A stretch of DNA of 64,000 bases from Streptomyces blattellae. Its GTDB lineage: Bacteria; Actinomycetota; Actinomycetes; Streptomycetales; Streptomycetaceae. This document shows, one piece after another, positions 1-9,626 of the stretch. Within the stretch, counting starts at the first letter, position 1; every line of letters begins with the position of its first letter. Under the pieces are notes generated by a model that worked only from the letters and a program-made list of their open reading frames with translations, made no database searches and had not been told where the DNA came from. The stretch spans positions 1-64,000 of the forward strand of contig NZ_WJBG01000106.1 of assembly GCF_009709555.1 (NCBI RefSeq). Reading direction: 5' to 3'. A program made the position numbers and the translations under genes.

Positions 1-763
1 CCTCGATGACCACGTCGGCGCCGAAGCCGCCGGTCAGCTCGCGGATCGCCTCGACCGCGTCGGTCTCCCTGGAGTTGACCGTGTGGGTGGCGCCCATCGT
101 CCGGGCCTTCTCCAGCTTCCGGTCGTCGATGTCCACCGCGATGATCTTCGCGGCGCCGGCCAGGCTCGATCCGGCGACCGCCGCGTCCCCGACGCCGCCG
201 CAGCCGATCACCGCGACCGTGTCGCCGCGCCCGACCTTGCCGGTGTTGATCGCGGCCCCGATGCCCGCCATCACCCCGCAGCCGAGCAGCCCGGCCACGG
301 CCGCCGAGGCCGCCGGGTCGACCTTGGTGCACTGTCCGGCGGCGACCAGCGTCTTCTCGGCGAAGGCGCCGATACCGAGGGCGGGCGAGAGCTCGGTCCC
401 GTCGGTGAGGGTCATCTTCTGCTTCGCGTTGTGCGTGTCGAAGCAGTACCAGGGCCGCCCCCGCAGACAGGCCCGGCAATTGCCGCACACCGCACGCCAG
501 TTGAGGATCACGAAGTCTCCGGGCGCGACATCGGTCACCCCCTCGCCCACCGCCTCCACGACACCGGCGGCCTCGTGGCCGAGCAGGAAGGGAAAGTCGT
601 CGTTGATCCCGCCCTGCTTGTAGTGCAGGTCGGTGTGACAGACCCCGCAGGCCTGCACCTGGACGACAGCCTCCCCTGGCCCCGGGTCCGGCACGACGAT
701 CGTCTCCACCCGCACCGGCTCGTCCTTGCCCGGTGCGATCACACCGTGTACTTCCTGCGTCAT
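1..763 (-). CDS. mscR: S-(hydroxymethyl)mycothiol dehydrogenase, C-terminus cut by window edge
   Basis: Zinc-dependent alcohol dehydrogenase that oxidises the formaldehyde-mycothiol adduct, the actinobacterial counterpart of glutathione-dependent formaldehyde dehydrogenase. The visible 254 residues begin [12 protein letters not shown] and show [13 protein letters not shown] (catalytic zinc Cys/His), GHEAAGVVE, a structural-zinc cluster [15 protein letters not shown] and the Rossmann segment [14 protein letters not shown]. The start is the ATG at 763-761; the stop codon lies beyond base 1. Assignment to the mycothiol enzyme rather than a generic alcohol dehydrogenase rests on the [24 protein letters not shown] segment known from that family. 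It lies 93 nt downstream of the transketolase-like gene on the same strand. Confidence 0.85.
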   Translation of the reverse strand, partial: MTQEVHGVIAPGKDEPVRVETIVVPDPGPGEAVVQVQACGVCHTDLHYKQGGINDDFPFLLGHEAAGVVEAVGEGVTDVAPGDFVILNWRAVCGNCRACLRGRPWYCFDTHNAKQKMTLTDGTELSPALGIGAFAEKTLVAAGQCTKVDPAASAAVAGLLGCGVMAGIGAAINTGKVGRGDTVAVIGCGGVGDAAVAGSSLAGAAKIIAVDIDDRKLEKARTMGATHTVNSRETDAVEAIRELTGGFGADVVIE

Positions 764-856
764 GGGGTCGGCCCCTTCCGCTAGTGCTCTGCCTTCCCTG
801 TCGACCCTACGGGCAACTGATCAGTAACGGCACGGGAAGCAGCAGGGCCGGGTGGG

Positions 857-1435
857 TCACCGCACGAAGTCCCGGACGGCCCGCGCGATCGCCTCGTCCT
901 CCAGGCGGTTGCCGTTGTCCAAGGACAGCATCCGGTGCGGGACGTGGACCAGTGTCCTGGCCACGCGGGTGGCCACCAGGGCGGTCGCTCCGGGTGCGAC
1001 GACCACCACGTCCGCGTGGTCGGCGGCCAGGACCGCCGTGCGCAGGGTGATGTCGTCGAAGGGCCGCAGGGTGCCGGCGTAGAGCACGGTCAGGTCCAGG
1101 CCCGCCGTGGCGCGCAGCACCGGGTCGAGCGTCGCGCCGACCGCGAGCACCACCCCGGCACGGCCCTCCTGGACCCGTTCGAACCCCTCGCCGGTGCCGC
1201 GCGGTTCGGCGTTGGCCTCGGCGGTCACATGGATGTAGGCCCGTTCCCCGCGCTCCACGGCATCCAGGATCGACTGCCGCGCCTCCGCGGGATGTCCGGG
1301 CACATGCAGGGTCCAGGCGAGGTCGGCGGCGAATCTGGCCAGCTCGGCCTCCGCTCCGTAGCCGACGACGACACCGCCCTCACCGGACGACGACGGGACT
1401 GCGTCAGCGATGGCGAGCAGCATCTCGGATTCCAC
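857..1435 (-). CDS. Transketolase C-terminal-domain-like protein
   Basis: A 192-residue protein resembling only the C-terminal part of transketolases and pyruvate-dehydrogenase beta subunits: VVVGYGAEAELARF, RAYIHVTAEANAEP, VLYAGTLRPFDD and HADVVVVAPGATALVATRVA. There is no thiamine-diphosphate-binding domain, so it cannot act alone as a transketolase. The GTG at 1435 is chosen because GGAGGT lies 6 nt upstream; an in-frame ATG follows four codons later. It diverges from the cytokinin-type operon. The R. fascians fas operon contains transketolase-like FasB/FasC, which makes this neighbour suggestive, but a chance association is possible. Family assignment is moderate; the reaction is unknown. 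Confidence 0.6.
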   Translation of the reverse strand: MESEMLLAIADAVPSSSGEGGVVVGYGAEAELARFAADLAWTLHVPGHPAEARQSILDAVERGERAYIHVTAEANAEPRGTGEGFERVQEGRAGVVLAVGATLDPVLRATAGLDLTVLYAGTLRPFDDITLRTAVLAADHADVVVVAPGATALVATRVARTLVHVPHRMLSLDNGNRLEDEAIARAVRDFVR

Positions 1436-1555
1436 GAACTACCTCCGGCATGAGGGCTTCTCCGGGCACGCCAAGAATTCGTTATTCCGCTTCTCGACGC
1501 CCCACTGGCATCACCCTAACTCCCCTGACCACCCCCAAGACAAGTGATTTAATGT

Positions 1556-1584
1556 TTGAGCACCATGCGGAGATCTTGTACTCT
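1556..1584 (+). promoter_or_regulatory. Probable vegetative promoter of the cytokinin-type operon
   Basis: TTGAGC at 1556-1561 and TACTCT at 1579-1584 are separated by exactly 17 bp, in a locally AT-rich stretch between the divergent transketolase-like gene and the isopentenyltransferase. Transcription would begin near 1591, leaving a 5' leader of about 90 nt before the ATG at 1684. Seen by eye only; not mapped. Confidence 0.5.
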
Positions 1585-1683
1585 CTTTACCTCAGCCAGG
1601 CATTTTCTTGCCTCCGGGTTCAGCTGGTCGACATAGGTTGGCCACTGCATTTCCCGGCGAGTACAAAGGAAGGTGACGTCGTC

Positions 1684-2451
1684 ATGACGTACGGGGGCCC
1701 GAACCATGAACACCCGCTGGTCCACCTCATCGCGGGGCCGACCGGAGTCGGAAAGAGCGCGACCGCGACCGCACTGGCCCGGGCGACCGGGGCGCCGATC
1801 GTCGTCGCGGACCGGCTGCAGTGCTTCACCGATATCGCCACGACCAGCGCCCGGGCGGGCGCTGACGTGCCGGGGGTACGCCGGCACTGGCTCGGGGACC
1901 GCACCTTCGCGGACGGCGACCTGTCCGCGGCCAACGCCACGGACGCGCTGGTCGGGCTGGTGAACCAGCTCGGCAGCCGACACCCCTCGGTGATCGTGGA
2001 GGGAGGTTCGATCTCACTCCTGCGGGAGCTGGCCGGACGTCTGCCTCAGCTTCCCTGGGAGCTGACGGTCCAGCTCCTCCCGCTGCCCGACCTCGACGCG
2101 TATGTCGCCACGCTCACCGGCCGGGCGCATACGATGCTCGCCCCTCCCCCGCCCGACCGCAGTCTCCTGGAGGAACTGGACGCACTCTGGCGCGATCCCC
2201 GGCAACGATGGCTCGCCGCGTCCGTGAACGGTTTCGAGGCCGTGCTCGAATGCTGCGCGAAGTACGGCATCGACGTGGACACCATCGCCGACGGGCGACT
2301 GCCCGACGATGTCCTTGCCCGTATGGCAGCGCTCATCGGAGAACGGCATGCGGAGCACGGGGTACTTCAGTACGGTGTTTTCACCACGCTCTTCGAGGAC
2401 TGGATTACGCCGAAGGAAACAGGTAAATCCGTGGCGGAGTGTGTGGCATGA
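1684..2451 (+). CDS. Adenylate isopentenyltransferase (Agrobacterium Tmr / FasD type)
   Basis: Predicted to transfer a dimethylallyl group from DMAPP to the N6 of AMP, the first step of cytokinin biosynthesis. The 255 residues follow the bacterial Tmr/Tzs pattern: P-loop GPTGVGKS at 18-25, the general-base motif ADRLQCF with D43, HWLGDRTFADG, and an EGGSISLL stretch at 106-113 that also occurs in Tmr. Length fits the family (about 240) and not the longer tRNA-modifying MiaA. The start is the ATG at 1684 with AAGGAAGG 8-15 nt upstream; the reading frame is open further upstream but lacks a comparable site. Its stop overlaps the next gene (ATGA), so the operon is translationally coupled. AAA codons near the 3' end are unlike the neighbours. 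Confidence 0.88.
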   Translation: MTYGGPNHEHPLVHLIAGPTGVGKSATATALARATGAPIVVADRLQCFTDIATTSARAGADVPGVRRHWLGDRTFADGDLSAANATDALVGLVNQLGSRHPSVIVEGGSISLLRELAGRLPQLPWELTVQLLPLPDLDAYVATLTGRAHTMLAPPPPDRSLLEELDALWRDPRQRWLAASVNGFEAVLECCAKYGIDVDTIADGRLPDDVLARMAALIGERHAEHGVLQYGVFTTLFEDWITPKETGKSVAECVA

Positions 2452-3794
2452 ACAATACGGCCGAGGTAATTTCGGCATACACTGACCGTTCTGGAGGCAT
2501 GCAAAGCGCCACAGACGACTTCGGGCACATTATCAGATCACGCCCCCGGGGTGTTCTGGCGGCGCACTCGGAAGACGCCGTCCGGGACCTGATCTCCTTC
2601 GCCGGTCCGCGAGGCCTGCCGGTCACGGCACGCGGCAGCGGATACGCGCCCTACGGGCAGGGACAGGCCCACGGCGGGTACGTCGTCGACATGCGTCCGC
2701 TCGACGACGTGCGCTGCTTTCCGGCCGAGCGGACCCTGAGCGCGGGTGCGGGCGCACCGTGGCGCGAGGTCGTGCGGGCGGCTCTGGCCGCGGGGCTCGC
2801 ACCGCCGGTGGGACCCGACCACCTCGACGCGAGCGTCGGCGGGCTGCTGAGCGCCGGAGGGTTCGGGGGCACCAGTCACCGCCACGGTCTGGTCGCGGAC
2901 CAGGTGGTGGACATCGATGTCATCACGGGGGCCGGCCAGGTGCTGACCTGCTCGCGTGAGCACCACCCCGACCTGTTCGACGCGGTGCCGGCGGGTCTCG
3001 GCCAGTGCGCGCTGATCCTGCGGGCCACCCTCCGTCTGGCGCCCGCGCCCGACCGCGTACGGCGCTTTCGCCTCTACCACTCCTCACCGCGGAGCTATGT
3101 GGCCGATCAGCGCAGGCTCTGCGAGGACCCGCGCTTCAGTCACGTCGTCGGCCAGGTGCGCCCCGACGTCGGCGGCACCTGGACGTACATGATCGAGGCG
3201 GTCGCCCCGCACACCCGCGAACTGCCCGGCGGCGACGGCCTGTTGCCCGACAGCCTGGACCACGACCGCGACACCGTGGAGATCGAGGACCTGCCCTACG
3301 AGGAGTTCCTGCACCGCCCGGAACGCGACGAACGCCTGCTGCGCACCACCGGCGAGTGGCAGCGCCCGCATCCCTGGCTCTCCCTGCTGCTCCCGGAGGA
3401 CGCCGTCGCCTCCTTCGTCCCGGACGTGCTGAACGACCCCGCCCAGCACGGTCTGCGCACCTCGGGTGTGGTCCAGCTCCGCCCGCTGACCGGCCGCACC
3501 CTGGGCGCCTCCCTGTTGCGCAGGCCCGCCGCGGACCGGCTGTGCCTGCTCGTCCTGATGCGCACGGCCACCGCCACGGACCCGGTGGCGGTACGGCGGC
3601 TGGTCGACGCCAACCGCGCGGTGTACGACCGGGCCAAGGCCGTCGGCGGTGTACTGCACCCGATGAGCGCCGTCCCCATGACGCCGGCGGACTGGCGCGA
3701 CCATTTCGGCCCGGTCTGGCGGGAGTTCGCCGGGACCAAGGCCCGCCACGATCCCCACGGGATCCTCACCCGGGGGTACGGGCTGTGGACGTGA
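2448..3794 (+). CDS. FAD-linked cytokinin dehydrogenase-like oxidoreductase (FasE type)
   Basis: A 448-residue member of the vanillyl-alcohol-oxidase flavoprotein fold with the cytokinin oxidase/dehydrogenase pattern: [54 protein letters not shown] and a C-terminal [12 protein letters not shown]124 in GPDHLD aligns with the catalytic Asp of maize CKX1 (WTDYL). Tyr66 stands where CKX1 has the FAD-linking His (RGRGHS becomes RGSGYA), so the flavin may not be attached covalently there. The ATG at 2448 is preferred over the GTG at 2439 because of the ATGA overlap with the upstream stop and a GGCGGAG nearby. The first 30 codons are AT-richer and include AGA and TCA. Substrate could be isopentenyladenine or a modified relative. 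Confidence 0.8.
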   Translation: MNNTAEVISAYTDRSGGMQSATDDFGHIIRSRPRGVLAAHSEDAVRDLISFAGPRGLPVTARGSGYAPYGQGQAHGGYVVDMRPLDDVRCFPAERTLSAGAGAPWREVVRAALAAGLAPPVGPDHLDASVGGLLSAGGFGGTSHRHGLVADQVVDIDVITGAGQVLTCSREHHPDLFDAVPAGLGQCALILRATLRLAPAPDRVRRFRLYHSSPRSYVADQRRLCEDPRFSHVVGQVRPDVGGTWTYMIEAVAPHTRELPGGDGLLPDSLDHDRDTVEIEDLPYEEFLHRPERDERLLRTTGEWQRPHPWLSLLLPEDAVASFVPDVLNDPAQHGLRTSGVVQLRPLTGRTLGASLLRRPAADRLCLLVLMRTATATDPVAVRRLVDANRAVYDRAKAVGGVLHPMSAVPMTPADWRDHFGPVWREFAGTKARHDPHGILTRGYGLWT

Positions 3795-5302
3795 AGACCG
3801 TCACCGTGTTCTGCGGCGCCTCTCCCGGCCGCGCCCCCGGCCATCTCACGGTGGCCGGGAACATCGGCCGCACCCTGGCCGGGGCGGGACTGCACCTGGT
3901 CTACGGCGGCGCCCGCACCGGCCTGATGGGCGCGGTCGCGGACGCCGCCCTGGCCGCGGGCGGGGAGGTGACCGGGGTGGTGCCGCGCCGCATGCTGCCG
4001 TACGAGATCGCCCACACCGGGCTGACCCGCCTGGACGTCGTCGACGACGTCCACGCCCGCAAGGCGCGGATGGGTGAGCTGGGTGACGCCTTCGTGGCGC
4101 TGCCGGGCGGGCTGGGGACCGCGGAGGAGTTGCTGGAGGTGCTGTCCTGGGCACAGTTGCGGATCCACCGCAAACCGTGCCTGCTCCTGGACCCCGCAGG
4201 CTTCTACCGTCCGCTGCTGGCGTTCCTGGAGCATGCGCGGGACGAGGGGTTCCTGCATCCGGGGGACCTGGAGCGGATCGTGGTGTGCACGTCGGCGGAG
4301 GAAATCGTCACCAGGCTGACGGCCACCGGCTCCGCACCTGTGCGGGCCGAGCCGGTACGTCTGCCACCCGGCGACACCGCCTTCCTGTTCTCCGGCGGCG
4401 GCTCCCAGCAGCCCGGTATGGGACGGGAACTCCACACGCGTTTCCCGGTGTTCGCCCGGGCCCTCGACGAGGTGTGCGGCCTCCTGGCGCCCTACCTCGA
4501 CCTGCCGTTGCAGGACGTGATGTTCGCGGAGCCGGGAACGCGAACCGCCGCCCTCCTGGACCGGATCACGTACGCCAATCCCGCGGTCTTCGCGCTTCAG
4601 GTGGCCCAGTACCGGCTGCTGGAGAGCTGGGGCGTGCGGCCCGGCACGCTGTTCGGGTACTCGGCCGGACGCATGGCCGCGGCCCATGCCGCCGGGGTCT
4701 TCTCCCTCCCGGACGCCTGCCGGGCGGTGGGCACGCTGTCCCGGCTGTTCGGCTCGCTGCCGGACACCGGCGGCATGGTGGCGGTCGAGGCGGCCGAGGA
4801 GGAGCTGCGGCTCGGCCCCGGTCTGGTGATCGCCGCGATCAACGGCCCCCGGTCCGTGGTGCTTTCGGGAGACCGGGACGCGGTGGCCGCGGCGGAGCGG
4901 GAGTGGGCGGAGCGCGGACGGTTCTCCCGGGTGCTGCGGGTGGACATGGCGGCCCACTCGCCGCAACTGGATCCGGTGCTGGAGGAGTTCCGCCTGCTCC
5001 TCGGGTCCATGGAGTTGCGCGAGCCGGACATCCCGCTCGTCTCCGACATCACCGCCCGCCGCGTCGGCAGCGAGGCCGCCATGCCCGAGTTCTGGGTGCG
5101 GGAGCTGCGCGAGCCGGTGCGCTTCGCGGCCGCCGTCGACCGAATGCACCGGGACGGCACGGCCGCCTGGCTCGAACTGGGGCCGGGCGAGGTCCTGGTC
5201 CGCATGCTGGAGGGCTGCCTGCCCGACCCGCGGTCACCGGCGCCCGTGCTGGCGGCAGCCCGTGACTGGCGCGGCCTGCACGCGGGAGCCGACGTAGCCT
5301 GA
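3791..5302 (+). CDS. LOG phosphoribohydrolase fused to a FabD-like acyltransferase
   Basis: A 503-residue bifunctional protein. Residues 1-180 are a LOG (lonely guy) domain, which releases free cytokinin base from its riboside 5'-monophosphate: GGARTGLMG at 39-47 and the active-site motif PGGLGTAEE at 105-113 with E113. Residues 195-480 are an acyltransferase of the malonyl-CoA:ACP type: FSGGGSQ at 200-206, nucleophile S291 in GYSAG, and H389 in AAHSPQLD. Odd points: the usual GHSxGE is GYSAGR, the oxyanion Gln of GQGSQ is Gly, and Leu stands at the ungapped FabD Arg117 position, arguing against malonyl-CoA. No ketosynthase or ACP lies nearby. The GTG start overlaps the upstream stop (GTGA). 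The LOG assignment is firm; the acyl substrate and acceptor are unknown. Confidence 0.85.
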   Translation: MKTVTVFCGASPGRAPGHLTVAGNIGRTLAGAGLHLVYGGARTGLMGAVADAALAAGGEVTGVVPRRMLPYEIAHTGLTRLDVVDDVHARKARMGELGDAFVALPGGLGTAEELLEVLSWAQLRIHRKPCLLLDPAGFYRPLLAFLEHARDEGFLHPGDLERIVVCTSAEEIVTRLTATGSAPVRAEPVRLPPGDTAFLFSGGGSQQPGMGRELHTRFPVFARALDEVCGLLAPYLDLPLQDVMFAEPGTRTAALLDRITYANPAVFALQVAQYRLLESWGVRPGTLFGYSAGRMAAAHAAGVFSLPDACRAVGTLSRLFGSLPDTGGMVAVEAAEEELRLGPGLVIAAINGPRSVVLSGDRDAVAAAEREWAERGRFSRVLRVDMAAHSPQLDPVLEEFRLLLGSMELREPDIPLVSDITARRVGSEAAMPEFWVRELREPVRFAAAVDRMHRDGTAAWLELGPGEVLVRMLEGCLPDPRSPAPVLAAARDWRGLHAGADVA

Positions 5303-5333
5303 AGGCCTCGACCGGCAGGCCCGAAGGAGCAGA

Positions 5334-7088
5334 GTGAGCGACAACGAGACGGAGACCGGTCCGCCCACGTGGCGGCTGCTCCTCGGATACGTCCGGCCGC
5401 ACCGGTGGGCCCTGCTCACCGGTGCTCTGCTCTCGCTCGTGACGGGCGGAACCGCCCTGCTGCTGCCGCTGGTGGCCAGAGAGCTGATCGACGATCTGTC
5501 CCACGACCGCACGATCACCGGGGCGCTGCTGCTGATGTCGGCCCTGGTGGTCGCCAACGCGGGGGTGGGGGCGCTGGGTTCGTACGTGCTGCGGCGCACC
5601 GCCGAGTCAGTGGTACTCGGCGCGCGCCGCGCCCTGTCGTCGTATCTTCTGCGCCTGCGGATCACGGCCGTGGACCGCTCCGAACCGGGCGACCTGATGG
5701 CGCGGATCACCTCCGACACCACCCTGCTGCGTGCGGTCACCACCGACTCGCTGGTGGGCCTGGGCACCGGCGGGCTGACGCTCCTGGCGACCGTGGCCAT
5801 GATGGGCTTCGTGGATCCGGTGCTGCTCGGCGTCACCCTGGCGGTGATCCTGGCCGCGGGCACGGTCCTCGGGGTGATCGTGCCGCGCATCAACCGGGCC
5901 AGCCGGCAGGCGCAGGACGCGGTCGGGGTGATGGGCGCCTCGCTGGAGCGGATCCTCGGCGCGCTGCGCACGGTGAAGGCGTCCGGCGCCGAGCACCGGG
6001 AGGAGCTGAGGCTGCACGAGGCGGCCGAGGAGTCCTGGCGGCAGAGCGTACGGGCCGCCAAGTGGTCGGCGGCGGCGGGCAATACCGCCGGTCTCGCGAT
6101 GCAGATCGCGTTCATCACGGTCCTGGCGGTCGGCGGGGCCCGGGTCGCCACCGACGCCATCGACATCGGCACGCTGGTGGCGTTCCTGCTGTACGTCTTC
6201 TATCTGATGTCGCCCATCCAGCAGGTCGTCGGCGCGATCACCCAGTACCAGACGGGGGCCGCCGCCCTGGCCCGGATCCAGGAGGCGCTGCGGCTGCCCG
6301 CCGAACCGGCCGCCGAGCCCGCCCCGTTGCCCTCCCCCGGCGCCGAGCCCGCCGCTCTCGCCTTCACCGATGTGCGCTTCCGGTACGCCGAGGACCTCCC
6401 GTACGTCCACCACGGGGTGACGTTCGCCGTGCCCGCCCAGGGCATGACGGCGTTCGTCGGGCCATCGGGCGCGGGCAAGACCACCGTCTTCTCGCTCATC
6501 GAGCGGTTCTACGACCCCGAGTCCGGCTCGATCACCCTCGACGGCCGGAACCTGGAGGAATGGGAGCTGTCCCGGCTGCGGTCCGCGATCGGCTACGTGG
6601 AGCAGGACGCCCCGGTGCTGTCGGGGTCGCTCCGGGAGAACCTGCTGCTGGGCAATCCGGACGCGGAGGACGACGTGCTCACCCGGGTGGTGAAGACGAC
6701 CCGCCTCGACGGTCTGGTCGCCCGGCTGCCCAAGGGGCTGGACACGCTGGTGGGGCACCGCGGCACCAAGCTGTCCGGCGGTGAGCGTCAGCGTGTCGCC
6801 ATCGCCCGCGCTCTGGTGCGCCGCCCCCGGCTGCTGCTCCTGGACGAAGCGACCTCGCAGCTCGACGCGGTGAACGAGGCGGCACTGCGGGACACGGTGG
6901 CGGACGTGGCCCGGACGACCACCGTGCTGGTCGTGGCGCACCGGCTGTCCACGGTGACGATGGCCGACCGGATCGTGGTGATGGACGCGGGCCGGGTGCG
7001 CGCGGTGGGCACGCATCGCGAACTCGTGGCCGCCGACCCGCTGTACGCGGAGCTGGCTGCCACACAGTTCCTGGCCACGGCGGGCTGA
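5334..7088 (+). CDS. ABC exporter half-transporter (membrane and ATPase domains fused)
   Basis: A 584-residue type IV ABC exporter. Residues 1-320 hold the six-helix membrane domain; the ATPase follows with Walker [10 protein letters not shown] near residue 375, signature [14 protein letters not shown] near 480, Walker [13 protein letters not shown] and the H-loop AHRLSTV. It probably works as a homodimer. The start GTG at 5334 has AAGGAG 5 nt before it, 31 nt after the acyltransferase stop, so it is very likely the last gene of the isopentenyltransferase operon and may export the product or give resistance to it. The substrate cannot be read from the sequence. Confidence 0.88.
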   Translation: MSDNETETGPPTWRLLLGYVRPHRWALLTGALLSLVTGGTALLLPLVARELIDDLSHDRTITGALLLMSALVVANAGVGALGSYVLRRTAESVVLGARRALSSYLLRLRITAVDRSEPGDLMARITSDTTLLRAVTTDSLVGLGTGGLTLLATVAMMGFVDPVLLGVTLAVILAAGTVLGVIVPRINRASRQAQDAVGVMGASLERILGALRTVKASGAEHREELRLHEAAEESWRQSVRAAKWSAAAGNTAGLAMQIAFITVLAVGGARVATDAIDIGTLVAFLLYVFYLMSPIQQVVGAITQYQTGAAALARIQEALRLPAEPAAEPAPLPSPGAEPAALAFTDVRFRYAEDLPYVHHGVTFAVPAQGMTAFVGPSGAGKTTVFSLIERFYDPESGSITLDGRNLEEWELSRLRSAIGYVEQDAPVLSGSLRENLLLGNPDAEDDVLTRVVKTTRLDGLVARLPKGLDTLVGHRGTKLSGGERQRVAIARALVRRPRLLLLDEATSQLDAVNEAALRDTVADVARTTTVLVVAHRLSTVTMADRIVVMDAGRVRAVGTHRELVAADPLYAELAATQFLATAG

Positions 7089-7277
7089 ATCAGAGGGGGC
7101 GTACCCGGAAAGCCCCGGTGATGATGCCGCGGCCGCCCTGCTTTAGGACGGCGGGCTTGCTGTCCAGGCCGGGGCCATGGCTCGGCTTGCCGGGTCCGGC
7201 GGGGCGGAGGAGGCTCGGAAGTGGGGCCTTCCGTGGCCCGCTCCTCGTCGGGTCACGGCCTTCGAAGGAGGTCGATG

Positions 7278-7631
7278 ATGGGCACGTTCGACAGCAACGC
7301 ACTGCGCCAGGCCATTGAAGGAAACAACGAGCAGCCGCTCCTCTCGCTCTACGCGGACGACGCGGAGCTGCGGATCGTGGACCGCAACACCCAGCCCAGC
7401 CACCCCAAGGTCCTGCACGGCCGGGACGAGATCGCCGAGATGCTCGCCGACGTCTACAGCCGCGACATCAAGACGCACAGGCTGGAGCGGTGTGTCGTGC
7501 AGGGCGACGACGTCGCGTTCAGCGAATCCTGCGAGTACTCGGACGGGGTCCGGGTCCTCTCCGAGTCGATGGTGTCGCTGCGGAACGGCAAGATCGCCGA
7601 GCAGACCATGATCCAGGCGTGGGACGAGTAG
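7278..7631 (+). CDS. SnoaL/NTF2-like small protein
   Basis: A protein of about 117 residues with a cone-shaped alpha+beta NTF2/SnoaL fold signature: LLSLYADDAELRIVD, HPKVLHGRDEIAEML, VAFSESCEYSDG and GKIAEQTMIQAW. These act as ligand-binding or isomerase-type domains; no catalytic residues can be assigned. AAGGAGGT at 7265-7272 favours the ATG at 7278 over the one at 7275. It stands alone and converges on the alpha-galactosidase, sharing a hairpin terminator. Confidence 0.7.
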   Translation: MGTFDSNALRQAIEGNNEQPLLSLYADDAELRIVDRNTQPSHPKVLHGRDEIAEMLADVYSRDIKTHRLERCVVQGDDVAFSESCEYSDGVRVLSESMVSLRNGKIAEQTMIQAWDE

Positions 7632-7636
7632 CCGTA

Positions 7637-7667
7637 CACCGCCCCGGCCACGACGGCCGGGGCGGTG
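7637..7667. terminator. Bidirectional hairpin terminator
   Basis: Perfect 13-bp inverted repeat (7637-7649 with 7655-7667) around a 5-nt loop ACGAC, lying between the convergent SnoaL-like and GH27 genes. No T-tract, as is usual in Streptomyces. Confidence 0.75.
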
Positions 7668-7679
7668 ACGCCGTCCCCG

Positions 7680-9626
7680 CTAGGTCAGGGTCCACTTCTG
7701 GTTGTCGCCCGTTCCGCAGGACCACAGCACCAGCGGGGTGCGGTTGGCCGTACCCGCGTTGTAGGCGTCCAGGCACAGACCGGCGTGGACGTTGGTGATC
7801 GTCCCGTCGCTGTTGATGTCCCACTGCTGGTTGGCCTGCCCGTTGCAGTCCCAGATCACGACCCTGGTGCCGTTGGTCGTGCCGAGGTTGTAGGCGTCCA
7901 GGCACTTGTTGCCGTACACCACGAGTTCCTTGCGCGAGGTGTACGTCCAGGACTGGTTGCGGCCGCCGTTGCAGTCCCACAGCTCGGCCTGGATGCCGTT
8001 GGTGATCGTGTTGTCGTTGACGTCCAGGCAGCGGGACGACTGGGCGCCGACGACGAGGGAGCCGTCGGTGCCGGGCAGGGGCCGGACCGCGATGCCCTCG
8101 GTGGTCGGGCCGCCGGTGAACGTGAGCGTGTTGGCGGCGCCCTGGGAGAGGGAGACCTGGACGGAGACGGTGCCCGCGGCGGATCCGGTCGGCGGGAAGG
8201 CGACCGTGGTGCTGGTCTGGCCGTTGACCTGGAGGGTGGCCGTCCGGGTGGCGGAGGTGTCGTTCGTGTAGGAGACGTCCACGACGTTCACGCCCGTGTT
8301 CGCCGCCGTCACGCCGGTGAAGCGTCCCGTGGAGGCGGGCGTGTACGTGCTGCCCGCCGCCTCCGTGCCGCCGGTGACCGTGAGCATCACCGAGCCGCCC
8401 GCCGGGACACTGGTCGTGTAGCCGGTGGCGTACGACCCCACGTCCTGCCGCGCCCACAGGTCGCGGACGGTCGCGGAGGCGTTCGTCAGACCGAGGTCGG
8501 CCCAGCGGACGGTGATGTCCTTCGCGGCCGAGGTGCGGTTGAGGAGGACGACGGCGCGGTTGCCGGTGCCGGACAGGACCTTGCCGTAGACCTGCGCTCC
8601 CGGGGTGTCCTCCGCGACCTCGACGCCCTGGAGGCCGCGCGGGTCCTGGTCCACGGCGATGACCTCGGGGTTCTTGAGGATGCTCGCGGTCTCGGCGGTC
8701 ATCGTCGCGAGGTTGTTGCCGGCGAGGAGCGGTGCGCCGGAGATCGCCCACAGGTTCATATGGGTGCGGTTCTGGGCGGCGGTGAAGCCGTCCATGCCGA
8801 CCATCAGCATGTCGGGATCGTTGTAGTAGCCGGTGTGCTGGGCGGTGGGGTGGAGGTTGGCGTCGTAGTTGGCCAGCAGGTTCGTCATGGAGGGCTGGTT
8901 GCCCCAGAGGACGATGTCGGCGTTGGTCCGCCACATCGTGCCCTGGCCCGGGGCCCAGTTCCAGGGGTTCTGCCTGCCCCAGTTGCAGATCGAGAGGGTC
9001 AGCGGGCGGCCGGTGGTCGCCGTGGCCTTGGCGGTCGCGTCGCTGATGGCCTGGTACGTCGACTCCGGGTCGAGGCCCTCGGCGTCGCCGCCGCACCAGT
9101 CGACCTTGACGAAGTCGAAGCCCCACTCCGAGAACTGGAGCATGTCCTGCTCGTAGTGGCCCTCACTGCCCGAGCCGGGAGCGGCGGGGCGGCCCGTCGG
9201 GTAGTAGTAGCCGCAGCCGTCCTTGCCGGCGTCGGTGTAGATACCGGCCTTCAGGCCCTTGCTGTGGATGTAGTCGGCGATGGCGCTCATGCCGCCGGGC
9301 CACTCGGCCTCGTCGACGGTGATGTTGCCCGCGCTGTCGCGGGTGCCCTGCCACCAGCCTTCGTCGATGTTGATGTACGTGTATCCGGCGGCCGGCAGAC
9401 CGGCCGCGACGAACGCGTCGACCTGCTCCTTGATCACGTTGTAGTCGATCTTCGCGGCGAAGCTGTTCCAGGAGGCCCAGCCCATCGGGGCGGTGGGCAC
9501 CGGTATCTGACGGGTCGCCACGGCGGCGGGTGCCGCCCTGAGCGGCGCGGCCGGGTGGGTGACCAGGAGTACGGCGGCCGCGACGGCCAGTAAGGAGATC
9601 GTGCGCAGGACGAGGGTGCGGAACAT
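7680..9626 (-). CDS. Secreted alpha-galactosidase (GH27) with ricin-type carbohydrate-binding domain
   Basis: Hydrolyses terminal alpha-galactosyl residues of oligosaccharides or galactomannan outside the cell. Of 648 residues, 1-37 are a signal peptide; GH27 begins at PMGWASWNSF, with nucleophile D176 in FVKVDWCGG and acid/base D272 in YYNDPDMLMVG. A beta-sandwich domain follows, then an NEW3/CBM35-like stretch and a C-terminal CBM13 beta-trefoil from about 525 with repeated CLDxxN and NQxW motifs. The ATG at 9626 has AAAGGAG 4 nt upstream. Two imperfect direct repeats upstream may be a regulator site. It is monocistronic. Confidence 0.92.
   Translation of the reverse strand: MFRTLVLRTISLLAVAAAVLLVTHPAAPLRAAPAAVATRQIPVPTAPMGWASWNSFAAKIDYNVIKEQVDAFVAAGLPAAGYTYINIDEGWWQGTRDSAGNITVDEAEWPGGMSAIADYIHSKGLKAGIYTDAGKDGCGYYYPTGRPAAPGSGSEGHYEQDMLQFSEWGFDFVKVDWCGGDAEGLDPESTYQAISDATAKATATTGRPLTLSICNWGRQNPWNWAPGQGTMWRTNADIVLWGNQPSMTNLLANYDANLHPTAQHTGYYNDPDMLMVGMDGFTAAQNRTHMNLWAISGAPLLAGNNLATMTAETASILKNPEVIAVDQDPRGLQGVEVAEDTPGAQVYGKVLSGTGNRAVVLLNRTSAAKDITVRWADLGLTNASATVRDLWARQDVGSYATGYTTSVPAGGSVMLTVTGGTEAAGSTYTPASTGRFTGVTAANTGVNVVDVSYTNDTSATRTATLQVNGQTSTTVAFPPTGSAAGTVSVQVSLSQGAANTLTFTGGPTTEGIAVRPLPGTDGSLVVGAQSSRCLDVNDNTITNGIQAELWDCNGGRNQSWTYTSRKELVVYGNKCLDAYNLGTTNGTRVVIWDCNGQANQQWDINSDGTITNVHAGLCLDAYNAGTANRTPLVLWSCGTGDNQKWTLT

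Noticed and set aside
3791..5302. Reading the acyltransferase domain as part of a polyketide synthase
   Set aside because: No ketosynthase, ketoreductase or ACP is present nearby, and specificity motifs are degenerate.
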